Below are positions 30,365 through 39,791 of a stretch of DNA of 39,933 bases, one piece after another; position 1 is the first letter of the stretch, and each line of letters opens with the position of its first letter. Source of the stretch: Planctomycetota bacterium (GTDB lineage: Bacteria > Planctomycetota > PLA2 > JAEUHO01). The notes beneath the pieces are model-generated. The model saw only the letters and a list, made by a program, of their open reading frames with translations. It ran no database searches and had not been told where the DNA came from. The position numbers and the translations under genes were made by a program. The DNA lies in NCBI GenBank assembly GCA_028281445.1, contig JANQJW010000020.1, forward strand, positions 1 to 39,933, written 5' to 3'.

Positions 30365-31420
30365 ATGCAGAGCAACGCCGACACCAGCACCTCGATCACC
30401 CTCAGGGCCCTCGCCGAGCGCCTCGAGATCGAAGCACCCGACGTCGATCTCGAGATCACCGGCGTGGCGACCATCGAAGACGCCGGCCCCGCCGACGTCA
30501 CGTTCCTCGCCAACGACGCCTACGTCCAGGCGCTGCAAACCTCCAAGGCGGGCGCGGTCCTGGTGGAGACGGACTACGAGGGCGACGCGCCCATGCCCAT
30601 GCTCCGCGCGCAGCGGCCGCGCCTTGCATTCGCGCGGCTGATCGAGATGTTCCACCCACCGAAGCCGCGGACCGCATCCGTACACCCGACCGCGATCGTG
30701 CCGGAGAGTTGCACGATCGGCAACGAGGTGGCAATCGGCGCGTATGCCGTACTGGGCGAGAACGTGCGGGTCGGCGACCGCTCCACGATCCACTCGCATG
30801 TCGTGATCTACAACGACGCGGTCCTCGGCGCCGAGTGCGAGATCCACAGCCACGCGGTCGTGCGCGAACACGTCGTGGTGGGCGACCGCGTCGTGCTACA
30901 GAACGGTGCCATTGTCGGCGCGGACGGCTTCGGGTTCGAGCCCGACGAGAAGGGTGACTTCATGAAGGTGCCCCAGGTCGGCACGGTGCGCATGGGTAGC
31001 GACGTCGAGATCCAGGCGAACGCCTGCGTCGATCGCTCCGCCGTCGGCGCGACGCTCGTCGGCAACGGAACGAAGGTGGACAATCTCGCGCAGGTCGCCC
31101 ACGGCTGCACCGTCGGCGACCACTCCATCATCTGCGGCCAGGTCGGCCTCGCCGGCTCGACCTACGTCGGCAACCGCGTGATGCTCGGCGGCCAGGTCGG
31201 CTCCGCCGGCCACATCCGCTTCGAAGACGGCAGCTCGGTCGCGGCCCAGTCGGGCGTGATGCAGGACTGCGAGGCGGGCCAGACCTACGGCGGCACGCCG
31301 GCCATGCCGCTCAAGGACGCGCTGCGCTCCGCGCTCTACTTGCCGAAGCTTCCGGAGATGGCGCGCGACATCAAGAAGAACAAGCGCGCCATCCAGAAGC
31401 TGCTGGCCAGCGACGACTAG
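30365..31420 (+). CDS. lpxD: UDP-3-O-acylglucosamine N-acyltransferase
   Basis: A 351-aa trimeric acyltransferase that adds the N-linked hydroxyacyl chain in lipid A synthesis. The N-terminal uridine-binding domain (residues ~1-100) contains ADVTFLANDAY. A left-handed beta-helix of hexapeptide repeats follows (VHPTAIVPESCTIGNEVAIGAYAVLGENV). The typical block GADGFGFEPDEKGDFMKVPQVGTVRMGSDVEIQ and the catalytic histidine in QVAHGCTVG (H246, equivalent to E. coli H239) are present. The C-terminal helix ends RAIQKLLASDD. Length is normal. The start has GGAG upstream and a TATGAT promoter. It is divergent from the CPBP-lpxB operon. Confidence 0.95.
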   Translation: MQSNADTSTSITLRALAERLEIEAPDVDLEITGVATIEDAGPADVTFLANDAYVQALQTSKAGAVLVETDYEGDAPMPMLRAQRPRLAFARLIEMFHPPKPRTASVHPTAIVPESCTIGNEVAIGAYAVLGENVRVGDRSTIHSHVVIYNDAVLGAECEIHSHAVVREHVVVGDRVVLQNGAIVGADGFGFEPDEKGDFMKVPQVGTVRMGSDVEIQANACVDRSAVGATLVGNGTKVDNLAQVAHGCTVGDHSIICGQVGLAGSTYVGNRVMLGGQVGSAGHIRFEDGSSVAAQSGVMQDCEAGQTYGGTPAMPLKDALRSALYLPKLPEMARDIKKNKRAIQKLLASDD

Positions 31421-31479
31421 TAGCGCTTCCCACGGGAAACCGACCCTCCGCCCGATGTACGCTCGGCGCGGAGGTGTAG

Positions 31480-34400
31480 ATGGGTAGAGGCGCAGTCTGG
31501 GTGATTCTCGGACTGGCGATCGTTGCGGTCGCTGTGTTCGCGTTCATGGGCGGTGGCAGCGAGGTCGAGGACGACGGGGAGCTGGCGCTCGGCGATCCCG
31601 ACACCATGCCGGAGGACGACGCCGCCTCCCCGGCCTTGATCGGGTCCGGCCGCGCGGCACCGGTCACGGCGGCCGGTCCCGCGAAGTACGCGATCACGGG
31701 CAAGGTGCTCGACAAGGAAGGCGCCCCGCAGGCCGGCATCTCCGTCGTTGCGCTGAAGTCGGGACGCGCGTGGATCCCAGGCGATCCCAGCTCCTGGAAC
31801 TGGGTCGATGATCATTTCGCCAGCCGCATGGCGTCGCTCGCCCAGCCGGAGAAGGAACGGCATCCGCTCGTAGCAGAGACGACGAGCGGCGAAGACGGCA
31901 GCTTCACGCTGAAGCTGCGCGAGTCGGCGAAGTACGAGGTCCATGCGCGGCCCGTGCCTCCCAACATCGGCACGTACAACGAGATCAGCGTCTACGACAA
32001 GAAGCCCGAGCAGGAGACCACGCTCAAGGTGCTCGCGGGCACGCCGTTGAAGGGTCGTGTCGTCGATGCCCAGGACAACCCCGTGCCGTGCGTGGTCACG
32101 GCGAGCTGGTACGAGAGAAGCAGCGGTTTCGGCCTCACGGCACGCTGGCGGAGCGGGCCGATCGTCGCCGAGGCGCCCAACGCGACGTTCGCGCTCCCGG
32201 CCGTACCGGAGGGCTCGTTGAACCTCGGCGTCCTCCTCAAGAACCGCGCGTCGCTCTCCGGCTTCTCGGTCAAGACGCCGCACGAAGATGAGGCCGTCCT
32301 GCGGATTCCGACGTCGACCAACGGCATCCGCGGCGTCGTCACCGACAAGCAGGAGCAGCCGATCGCGGGCGCGACCGTGCTCATCTCGGTGACAACCCCC
32401 AAGAAGGAAGGCGAGAAGCGGCAGCGTACGTCCGAGGTGAAGGCGCTAACCGCGGCCGACGGCAGCTACCTGGCACAGGGATTGCCCGCGGGTGAGGTGA
32501 GCTGGGTCCGCGCCAAAGCGAAGGGTTTCCTGACCTACGCGCAGTACAAGAACCAGGCGCCGTGGAAGGGCGCGAAGGTCGAAGACGACAAGACACTCCA
32601 ACTCGACTTCACCATGGAGCGTGGCGGCACGGTTCGCGGCCGCGTGCTCCTCCAGGAGAAGAACACTCCCATCGCTGGCGCGCGGGTGCGCCTGATGCGG
32701 TCCCAGCAGCCCGGCATGGCCTCGACCGGTGGCAAGCTTTCCGCGACGACCGATGCGAGCGGCGCGTTCGAGATCAAGGGCGTGGGCGCTGGCCGCTACG
32801 TGGCGATCGCCGATCACAAGGCGTACTACCTGCCGCAGCTGGGCTCGAACGCACCGAACGTCATGCGCCCGGGCATGAATCGCTCGGCACCGCCGGCGCT
32901 GACGGTCGTCATCACGGGCGACGACTCCGAGGTAGAGCGCGACCTGTTCCTCCTGCGCGGATTCCCGCTCACGGGCCGTGTCGAGAACGCCCAGGGCAAG
33001 GGCGTCGGCGGCGCGGACATCAACGCCCGCCAGTACGGACTCAGCCAGGTCGCGTGGCGCTGGGGCATCGGCGGCATGACTCAGGAGGCGCTCGCGACGA
33101 GCGAGGCGGACGGTTCCTTCGAGACGGTGGCCATGCCGCCGCGCGATGACTGGGTGCTCTACGCCAAGAAGAAGGGCTTCGTCGGCGTGTTCAGCGACGC
33201 CGTCGCCGTCGGTGACGGTGTGCAAACGCCCGAACTCAAGCTGAAGCTGGACACGGGTGCCACGATTCGCGGCAAGCTCGTGTGCGAGGACAAGAGCCTG
33301 CTCCAAACCGCGCAGGTCGGTTGCTGGGGCCAGGGCAGCGAGCTCCGCCCGGATAGCTCGTTCAAGAAGACCGAGCCGGACGGCACCTTCGAGCTGACCG
33401 ACATCCCGCCCGGCGACTGGACGGTGAACGTCTGGATGAACGGCCGCCAGGGCATCCAGAAACAGGTCAAGGGTCTCAAGGCGGGCGAGGTGCGCGAGGG
33501 CATCGTGCTGGAGATCGCGCAGGGCGTCACCGTAAGCGGTGTGCTCGTCGACAAGGACGGCGCCGCGGTCGCCAACCAGATGATCTACTGCCAGGCCGGC
33601 AACCACATGGTGAACGCCACGACGGACTCCGAGGGGCAGTTCACCTTCAGCGGCATCAAGGAAGGCCGCGCGAAGCTCATGATCTTCGACGGCAGCGGAC
33701 CCAGCCGTCAAATCGGCAAGTCGTTCGACGCGCCCGCCGAGAACCTCCGCATCGTCTACGAGAAAGAACCGACGGCAACGGTCTCGGGGCAGGTCAACCT
33801 GCCCGACGGCAGCCCGGTCCCGGTGTGCTTCGTCAGCGTCACGTCGTCGTCCAAGCCCTCCCACCCCGAGCGCATCTACTACGGCGGCAACCAGGGCGGC
33901 GTGGAGGCGATCAACGGCAAGTTCCAGGTCCAGGCACGCGGCACGCCGCCGTTCACGGTCAAAGTCACCAACCCGCGCGACGTACAGGGCCGGCCGCTCA
34001 ACCTCATGGCCTCGTCCAAGAAGGTCGACGACCCGTCCAAGCCCGTGACGATCACGCTCGAAGGCGGCATGGAAGTGCGCGGCCGCGTCGTGGACACGAA
34101 GAACAAGCCGGTGATGGGCGTTACCGTGATGTGCAACAACATCCAGGCCCAGCCGAACTCGCTCGGCGAGTACGTGATCGGGGGCCTGCGCAAGGGCAAG
34201 GTCAGCGTGACCCTCGCGGTGAAGGGCAGTTGGATCCGGCCCAAGCCCCAGTCGGTCGAAGCCGGGACCAAGAACGTCGACTTCGTGCTCGAGAAGGGCA
34301 TGAAGATCGTCGGGCATGCCTACCAGCCCGACGGACAGCCGCTCACACGCGGGTACGCGAACGCGCAGTGGCCGGCGGTCGGCGACTACCCGCGAGGCGG

Positions 34401-35340
34401 CGCCGGCTCGCAGCTCGACAACAAGGGCAAGTTCACGATCAACGGCATCCCCAAGGACGCCGTCGTCAAGGTGACCGTGCAGTCCTGGAGCTACTCCGGT
34501 GGCGAGGTCGGGTACGCGCCGAAGATCGTGGAGAACGTGCGTCCCGGAACAGACGACATCGAGGTGCGCCTCGGCGAGGGTCTAACCGTGGAAGGCGTGG
34601 TCCTCCGCGCGAACGGCAAGCCGGCCACGGGGATGTACGTGAACGCCCGCCCGTCGGAGGGCGGCGGCCACGCAGGCGGCTACGTGCAGGTGGGCGATGA
34701 CGGGTCCTTCAAGATCGCGGGGCTCGAAGCCAAGAAGTACAAGATCCACGTCCACCGACAGGACGGCGGCGCCAACCCCGAGCCGGTCGAGGTGGACCCG
34801 CCCCAGTCCGGCGTCCGCATCCAGCTGCCCAAGACGGTCTCGCTGAGCGGCCGGCTGCAGGGCGCGGGCGAGAGCGCGTCGGAGTGGCGCGTCACTGCGT
34901 ATCGGGAGGACAAGTCACACGTGGGCCGGGCCAACGTCGACGCGGACGGCACTTTCTCGCTCGACACCGTGCCCGACGGCAAGGCCCTGATGTTGATCGC
35001 GCAACGCCGCTCGACGACGGAGACGCGCTACGCGATGAAAAAGAGCGTCCAGCCGGGCGCGGACGGCGTCGTCATGACGCTCAAGGAGGGCATGACGATC
35101 TCCGGCACGGTGGACATGAGCGGCGCCGGGACCGAGCGCGGCTCCGTGTCTGCGCGGGGTGCGGACATGCCGTGGAGCAAGGGGGCGATGATCGCGGAGG
35201 ACGAGACCTTCGAGATCAAGGGTCTGCCGCCGGGGCGCTACCACCTGACGGCGCACATCTTCAACGCCAACCTGCGCGGGTCGCAGAAGAACGTCGACGC
35301 AGGCACGTCGAACGTGCGCATCACGGTCAAGGCGCCGTAG
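31480..35340 (+). CDS. Very large membrane-anchored protein with about 13 carboxypeptidase-regulatory-like domains
   Basis: A 1,286-aa protein with the same plan as the 976-aa protein at 14995. An N-terminal helix (VWVILGLAIVAVAVFAFMGGG) is followed by an acidic linker and then some 13 transthyretin-like beta-sandwich units. Units open as ITGKVLDKEGAPQAGI, RGVVTDKQEQPIAGA, RGRVVDTKNKPVMGV or VEGVVLRANGKPATGM, and close as DGSYLAQGLPAGEV or DETFEIKGLPPGRYHL. No catalytic motif is visible. The uninterrupted repeat chain suggests an elongated structural or adhesion rod outside the cytoplasmic membrane. GGAGG upstream fixes ATG 31480, with TACGCT as a -10 candidate. Its 3' end overlaps the convergent dehydrogenase gene by 14 bases. 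Confidence 0.85.
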   Translation: MGRGAVWVILGLAIVAVAVFAFMGGGSEVEDDGELALGDPDTMPEDDAASPALIGSGRAAPVTAAGPAKYAITGKVLDKEGAPQAGISVVALKSGRAWIPGDPSSWNWVDDHFASRMASLAQPEKERHPLVAETTSGEDGSFTLKLRESAKYEVHARPVPPNIGTYNEISVYDKKPEQETTLKVLAGTPLKGRVVDAQDNPVPCVVTASWYERSSGFGLTARWRSGPIVAEAPNATFALPAVPEGSLNLGVLLKNRASLSGFSVKTPHEDEAVLRIPTSTNGIRGVVTDKQEQPIAGATVLISVTTPKKEGEKRQRTSEVKALTAADGSYLAQGLPAGEVSWVRAKAKGFLTYAQYKNQAPWKGAKVEDDKTLQLDFTMERGGTVRGRVLLQEKNTPIAGARVRLMRSQQPGMASTGGKLSATTDASGAFEIKGVGAGRYVAIADHKAYYLPQLGSNAPNVMRPGMNRSAPPALTVVITGDDSEVERDLFLLRGFPLTGRVENAQGKGVGGADINARQYGLSQVAWRWGIGGMTQEALATSEADGSFETVAMPPRDDWVLYAKKKGFVGVFSDAVAVGDGVQTPELKLKLDTGATIRGKLVCEDKSLLQTAQVGCWGQGSELRPDSSFKKTEPDGTFELTDIPPGDWTVNVWMNGRQGIQKQVKGLKAGEVREGIVLEIAQGVTVSGVLVDKDGAAVANQMIYCQAGNHMVNATTDSEGQFTFSGIKEGRAKLMIFDGSGPSRQIGKSFDAPAENLRIVYEKEPTATVSGQVNLPDGSPVPVCFVSVTSSSKPSHPERIYYGGNQGGVEAINGKFQVQARGTPPFTVKVTNPRDVQGRPLNLMASSKKVDDPSKPVTITLEGGMEVRGRVVDTKNKPVMGVTVMCNNIQAQPNSLGEYVIGGLRKGKVSVTLAVKGSWIRPKPQSVEAGTKNVDFVLEKGMKIVGHAYQPDGQPLTRGYANAQWPAVGDYPRGGAGSQLDNKGKFTINGIPKDAVVKVTVQSWSYSGGEVGYAPKIVENVRPGTDDIEVRLGEGLTVEGVVLRANGKPATGMYVNARPSEGGGHAGGYVQVGDDGSFKIAGLEAKKYKIHVHRQDGGANPEPVEVDPPQSGVRIQLPKTVSLSGRLQGAGESASEWRVTAYREDKSHVGRANVDADGTFSLDTVPDGKALMLIAQRRSTTETRYAMKKSVQPGADGVVMTLKEGMTISGTVDMSGAGTERGSVSARGADMPWSKGAMIAEDETFEIKGLPPGRYHLTAHIFNANLRGSQKNVDAGTSNVRITVKAP

Positions 35341-37579
35341 CGTCGATCCAGAGCCCGACTAAATCGATGCCGGCGTCGTGCGGGACGCCGCTGCCTAGGC
35401 GCGGCATGCGCGCGTTGTCGGTGCGGCGCATGCGCTCCCAGAGCAGGCTGCTTTCCTTGTTGCCCGGCGACACGATGAGCGGGTTCGTGAGCCCGAGTCC
35501 CCCCTGCGCCGGCTGGACGTTGACGATTCCCATGGAGCCCGTAGGCACGCCGTAGCGCAGGTCGAGGTTGCCGGGCGCGGGGCCGTTCGGCAGATGGCAC
35601 TGCGCGCAGTTGGCCGCGAGGTAGGCGCGCGCACGGCCGGCAACCGGCGCCGTGCCAGCCGGGTCGGGCCAGGCGGGATGCAGCGACGCGTCGCCGATCT
35701 CGGTGTCGAAGAGCGCAATGTGGCGCCAGGTGCGTAGCTGGTTGTCGACGGCCTCGGGGAAGGCGAAGTCGCGGTTGAGCTGCCCGCTGCGCACCCCGAG
35801 GACGTGGCCGGCCGCCGGCGTGTGGCACTGCAGGCAATCCGTGCGGCTCGGATAGGTCCAGGTCTGTGTGCGCAGGCCGTCATCGGCCTGCGGATCGAGG
35901 ATCGTGAAGTCCTCGTCGAGCGCACCGGTGAGCAGGTCGGCGTCGGTCTGGGCCTGGTTCCAGCGATAGGTGTAGCCGCGCCAGCCCTGCTGCTCGTGGA
36001 TCAGCACGCGCGTCTCGAGCCGACGGCGCACGGAGGGTGTCGTCACGTCGAGCGCGAGCTCGAAGTGCTTGACGAGCACCGTGCCCAGGGGGAAGTCCCA
36101 CGGACCGCTGCTGCGGAAGCCGATCTGCGCCGTACCCGGCACGCCGATCCAGCGACGCTTGACCGCGTTGTCGGCGTAGAGCTCCGCGTTCACGTCGTAC
36201 TCGATGAACCCGTCGGCACCGATCAGCGACGCGGTGTCGGTGAAGATGCCGGTCTCGCTGAGGCGCGCGGGGAACGGCTGCGGCGGTACGCCGGTGGGTT
36301 CCCGGAACCGGCGGATCTGTCCGTTGAGCGAAACGGCATAGAGCTCACCACGATCGTCCTCGCCGAAGCTGACGATGCTGCCGAGGTTCTGAATCTGCGT
36401 GTTGCCGATCGCCTGCTGGCCGTTCCAGCGCAGCCCCCAGATGAAGCCCGTGCAGTAGTCCGCGTAGACGTAGATGCCGCGCAGACTCGGAACGTCCTGG
36501 CCGCGATAGACGTAGCCGCCCACGACCGTGCACCCCGAACCGCGGCCGTAGTCGATGACCGGTCCGTCGAAGCTGGTCGGCGGAATGTTGTCCGGGTTGC
36601 TGTACGCGAGGTTTCCCTCATAGGTGCGCCAGCCGTAGTTGCCCTGGCGACGGATGCGGTTGATCTCTTCGCGCGCGCCCTGGCCGACGTCGCCAAGCCA
36701 CAGGTCGCCGTTGTCGCGGTCGAACGAGAAGCGCCACGGGTTGCGAAGTCCGTGTGCCCAGATCTCGTCGCGTGCGTTCGGGTTGTTGACGTACGGGTTG
36801 TCGGGCGGGATGCCGTAGGGCTGGCCCTGCGGCGGGTTGCGGACGTCGATGCGCAGCATCGCACCCAGCAGCGTGCTGAGGTTCTGACCGTGTTGCTGCG
36901 GGTCGCCGCCCGAGCCGCCGTCGCCCATCGAGATGTAGAGCATCTGGTCCGGCCCGAAGGTCAGCATGCCCGCGTTGTGGTTCGAGAACGGCTGGTTGAC
37001 CTGCAGGATGATGCTCTGCGTGTTCGGATTCGCCGTAGGCGCTTGGCCCTGCGGGAACGTGGCCGTGTAGCGCGCGATGACGCTGCGGCGCGGACCGGCG
37101 GCGGAGTAATGCACGTAGAAGCGGCCGTTGGTCGCGTAGTCCGGATCGAAGGCAAGGCCCAGCAGGCCTTCCTCGTTGCTGGCGCGGCTCACCGGCCCCT
37201 GATTGCCGCTGCTGAGGTCGATGAAGACGCTGGCACTCTCGACGTCATCGTCGTTGGGGAAGACGTAGATCCGCCCGCCCTGCTCGACGACGTAGATCCA
37301 GTTCGTGCCGTCGGGCGCGGCGGTCAGGAAGACGGGCCGGTTGAAGCCGAGCATGGGGAAGGCGGCCTCGAAGTCGACCGCGGCCGGTACGGGGTTGTTG
37401 ACCGGGAAGGCGAGCGGCGCCAGGGGCGTGCGCGCCGTGAGGCCGAAGGCCGGCTCGTCGTCGGGCGTGGGATCCGGATTCGCGGCGCCCGGCGCCCCCG
37501 CCGTGCCGCAGGCCAGCAGGGTCACGCAGAAGAGGCTGATGAGAATCGGCGCGCAGAAGAGCAGGGCGGAACGAGGCAT
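35327..37579 (-). CDS. PQQ-type (glucose/sorbosone) sugar dehydrogenase fused to a cytochrome-c-like domain, lipoprotein
   Basis: A 750-aa exported protein. A lipoprotein signal (MPRSALLFCAPILISLFCVTLLAC, Cys24) anchors it. Residues ~80-480 form a GSDH-type beta-propeller with VEQGGRIYVF, EEGLLGLAFDPDY, YISMGDGGSGGDPQQHGQN, EIWAHGLRNPWRFSFD and GDLWLGDVGQGAREEIN. The C-terminal part resembles the HNE_0200/TIGR03806 group (FPLGTVLVKHFEL, ETRVLIHEQQGWRGYTYRWN). It has two c-type heme sites, CLQCH near 581 and CAQCH near 658. It probably oxidises a sugar or aldehyde at the cell surface and passes electrons through its own hemes. PQQ use is inferred from the family. ATG 37579 has GGAG upstream. 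Confidence 0.88.
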   Translation of the reverse strand: MPRSALLFCAPILISLFCVTLLACGTAGAPGAANPDPTPDDEPAFGLTARTPLAPLAFPVNNPVPAAVDFEAAFPMLGFNRPVFLTAAPDGTNWIYVVEQGGRIYVFPNDDDVESASVFIDLSSGNQGPVSRASNEEGLLGLAFDPDYATNGRFYVHYSAAGPRRSVIARYTATFPQGQAPTANPNTQSIILQVNQPFSNHNAGMLTFGPDQMLYISMGDGGSGGDPQQHGQNLSTLLGAMLRIDVRNPPQGQPYGIPPDNPYVNNPNARDEIWAHGLRNPWRFSFDRDNGDLWLGDVGQGAREEINRIRRQGNYGWRTYEGNLAYSNPDNIPPTSFDGPVIDYGRGSGCTVVGGYVYRGQDVPSLRGIYVYADYCTGFIWGLRWNGQQAIGNTQIQNLGSIVSFGEDDRGELYAVSLNGQIRRFREPTGVPPQPFPARLSETGIFTDTASLIGADGFIEYDVNAELYADNAVKRRWIGVPGTAQIGFRSSGPWDFPLGTVLVKHFELALDVTTPSVRRRLETRVLIHEQQGWRGYTYRWNQAQTDADLLTGALDEDFTILDPQADDGLRTQTWTYPSRTDCLQCHTPAAGHVLGVRSGQLNRDFAFPEAVDNQLRTWRHIALFDTEIGDASLHPAWPDPAGTAPVAGRARAYLAANCAQCHLPNGPAPGNLDLRYGVPTGSMGIVNVQPAQGGLGLTNPLIVSPGNKESSLLWERMRRTDNARMPRLGSGVPHDAGIDLVGLWIDATAP

Positions 37580-37725
37580 GCGGTCTCCGGCTCTTCCCGC
37601 TCCGACTGTCAGCCCGCAGCAAGCATACCCCTGCATTGCCCTACCCGTCGCCGCAGCGGCCCGAGTGTTAACGAAGACGGGACGAGCGGCCCGAACCCGA
37701 GGCGCCGCAATACGTTGGGAGGGGC
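37580..37725. promoter_or_regulatory. Divergent promoter region, dehydrogenase and archaemetzincin genes
   Basis: Leftward, TATGCT within GGTATGCTTGC, about 45-50 bases from the ATG, is a -10 candidate for the dehydrogenase, and GGAG precedes its start. Rightward, TACGTT at 37711-37716 and GGGAGGGG directly before ATG 37726 serve the metalloprotease gene. No operator palindrome stands out. Confidence 0.4.
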
Positions 37726-38694
37726 ATGCGCAGGGCATCCCCCGATCACGGCGTCTTCCTCGTGGCGCTTGCGGTGCTGCTCGTCGTCGCCGGCGGCACG
37801 CTGGTCGCGGTCCGCGCCCGCGAGCAGCCCAAGCCCCGGGCGCCCAAGGCGCCGCCGGCTCCGGCGGGCCCGCGCACGCTGCTCCTGCGCGACGTCGCCG
37901 CGCGCTTGAAGCCGCTTCACAGCAAGCCCCCGCCGGCCGAGGCGGGCGACTGGCGCCTCGGACCGGGCAAGGACGAGCGCGGGCAGACGTTCGAGGCGTG
38001 GCGCAACAGCCGTCCGGTCAAGGCGCGGGGGAAACGCAACACGCTTTACCTTCAGGTGATCGGCCCGCTCACCAAGACCGAAGCGGAGATCGTCGAGCAG
38101 TCTGCGCATTTCCTGGCGCTGTACTTCGGGCTGCCGGTCAAGCGCGTCGCGCCCGCCAAGGTGGACGCGGACTGGCCGCACTACGCCAAGCGCGGCGACC
38201 AGCTGCTCAGCACGTACATCCTGCGGCACGTCCTCAAGCCCGCGCTACCCGCCGACGCGGCGGCGATGATCGGCTTCACTGCAATGGACCTCTGGCCCGG
38301 GCGCGGATGGAACTTCGTCTTCGGCCAGGCCTCGCTGCAGAACCGCGTCGGCGTCTGGTCGATGCACCGCTTCGGCGACCCGACGCGCAGCAAGGCGGCG
38401 CGCGTGCGGTGCCTGCGGCGCACGCTCAAGACCGCCACCCACGAGACGGGGCACATGTTCTCGATCGACCACTGCACGCACTACGCGTGCTGCATGAACG
38501 GCTCGAACCACCTCGAAGAGGCCGACGGCCAGCCGCTCGCCCTCTGCCCCGAGTGCCTGCCGAAGATCTGCGAGGCGACCGGCGTGAAGCCGCGCGAGCG
38601 CTTCGCGAAGCTCGCCGCGTTCTGCGAGAAGCACGGCCTCGACGAGGAGGCGGCCTTCTACAAGCGCTCCTACGAGGCCCTGTGCAAGCCGTAG
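37726..38694 (+). CDS. Membrane-anchored archaemetzincin-family zinc metalloprotease
   Basis: A 322-aa protein. Residues ~10-29 are a hydrophobic anchor (VFLVALAVLLVVAGGTLVAV), followed by a Pro/Ala/Lys linker. The catalytic domain carries HETGHMFSIDHC (H239, E240, H243, H249, C250), then C255, M257, C274 and C277. This is the archaemetzincin signature HExxHxxGxxHCx4CxM...CxxC, with zinc ligands H239/H243/H249 and a second, cysteine-bound zinc site. The usual glycine at the eighth position is serine (S246). Most archaemetzincins are soluble and cytoplasmic; the N-terminal anchor here would expose the protease outside the membrane. Substrate unknown. The start has GGGAGGGG upstream. Confidence 0.88.
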   Translation: MRRASPDHGVFLVALAVLLVVAGGTLVAVRAREQPKPRAPKAPPAPAGPRTLLLRDVAARLKPLHSKPPPAEAGDWRLGPGKDERGQTFEAWRNSRPVKARGKRNTLYLQVIGPLTKTEAEIVEQSAHFLALYFGLPVKRVAPAKVDADWPHYAKRGDQLLSTYILRHVLKPALPADAAAMIGFTAMDLWPGRGWNFVFGQASLQNRVGVWSMHRFGDPTRSKAARVRCLRRTLKTATHETGHMFSIDHCTHYACCMNGSNHLEEADGQPLALCPECLPKICEATGVKPRERFAKLAAFCEKHGLDEEAAFYKRSYEALCKP

Positions 38695-38762
38695 GGAAAA
38701 GGCTGTTCAAGACCCGGGCGCACCGGGAGTTCCATCGGTAGTCCCCTACCGGAGCCTCTCCC

Positions 38763-39791
38763 ATGCGCCTTACGCTGCTTCTCGCTCTCGCCCTGCTCGT
38801 CATTCCGGCCGGTGCCTGCGGCGCCGGAGGCGGCGTATTCACGCCCCCGCCGGGTGGCGGCGCCAACACGCCCCCGCCGGTCGTCGACGGCCCGGTCATC
38901 GTGCAGACGACGCCGGAAGCGGATGCGGTCGACGTGGCCACGACCACGGAGCCGGCCGTTGTCTTCCGCGACGACCTCGATCCGCTGAGCATCGCGACGG
39001 GCTCGCTGCGTCTCGAGACGCCGCTCGGTCCCGTTCCCGCCCTGACGACGTACGACGCGCAGACGCGGACCTTGCGCCTCACGTTCAGCGGCGATCTGCA
39101 CAAGGGCACGCCGTACGTGCTGCGCATCCTGCCCGGCATCCAGGACGTCGAAGGCCGGCTCCTCACGCAGGAGATCCGGATTCCGTTCGAGACCGAAGCT
39201 GCCGTCATCGACGGGCCTACCCGCCACGACCACGGGCTCGACAACCCGACGTTCGTCGACGTGCAGATCGACGGCGACGGCAACGTCGTGAGCCTGTACC
39301 GCGTCCCGGACGCGGGCAACGTGACGCGTGTCTTCTCGCGCACGCTGGAGAACGGCGGTCTCCTCACCACAGCTACGGAGCTGACCAACGGCACGGGCAT
39401 CTTCATCGGCGCCAACCGGTCGCTCTCGGTGGGAAGCCGGGGCGACGCTCTCTTCGCGACCGCCCTCGACGGCGCGTTCTCCAACGATGTGACCGGCCGC
39501 GAAATGAACACGGTCACAGGCATGTGGCGGCCTTTGACCGACACGATCGAGTTCGACCATGACCAGGACGCGTCCTTCGTGTGGGCCAAGGTCCGCAACC
39601 GCGGCGATGGCATCGTTGCCTGGATGAGCCGTCCCGTGGCAGGCGGCGACGCTTCGATCCTGGCCCGCGTGGTGCCGTCCGCGCAGCCGCTCGAGCCCAT
39701 CGTACCCGTCGAGGCTCGAGCATTGCTGTGCACCCTTCCACACTACTCCACTGCGTCATCTCTCCTTCGTCGTCCGTTCTTCCGTCAGTAG
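38763..39791 (+). CDS. Lipoprotein with an Ig-like (Big_5-type) domain, probably truncated by the right-end junction
   Basis: An open frame of 342 codons. A lipoprotein signal (MRLTLLLALALLVIPAGAC, Cys19) precedes a Gly/Pro tether. Residues ~45-140 look like a SbsA/Big_5 Ig-like domain: PEADAVDVATTTEPAVVFRDDLDPLS to YVLRILPGIQDVEGRLL. A beta-rich region follows that recalls a propeller (VDVQIDGDGNVVSLYRV, LSVGSRGDALFATA). From about codon 318 (position ~39,715) the third-position GC collapses and the last ~25 residues do not resemble the rest, so the stop at 39791 is probably not the true end. The start at ATG 38763 has GGAG upstream. The natural protein is likely longer. Confidence 0.65.
   Translation: MRLTLLLALALLVIPAGACGAGGGVFTPPPGGGANTPPPVVDGPVIVQTTPEADAVDVATTTEPAVVFRDDLDPLSIATGSLRLETPLGPVPALTTYDAQTRTLRLTFSGDLHKGTPYVLRILPGIQDVEGRLLTQEIRIPFETEAAVIDGPTRHDHGLDNPTFVDVQIDGDGNVVSLYRVPDAGNVTRVFSRTLENGGLLTTATELTNGTGIFIGANRSLSVGSRGDALFATALDGAFSNDVTGREMNTVTGMWRPLTDTIEFDHDQDASFVWAKVRNRGDGIVAWMSRPVAGGDASILARVVPSAQPLEPIVPVEARALLCTLPHYSTASSLLRRPFFRQ

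Noticed and set aside
39690..39720. Two CTCGAG sites near the composition break as a cloning junction
   Set aside because: CTCGAG is common in this GC-rich sequence and also occurs far from the break, so it does not by itself show a ligation site.
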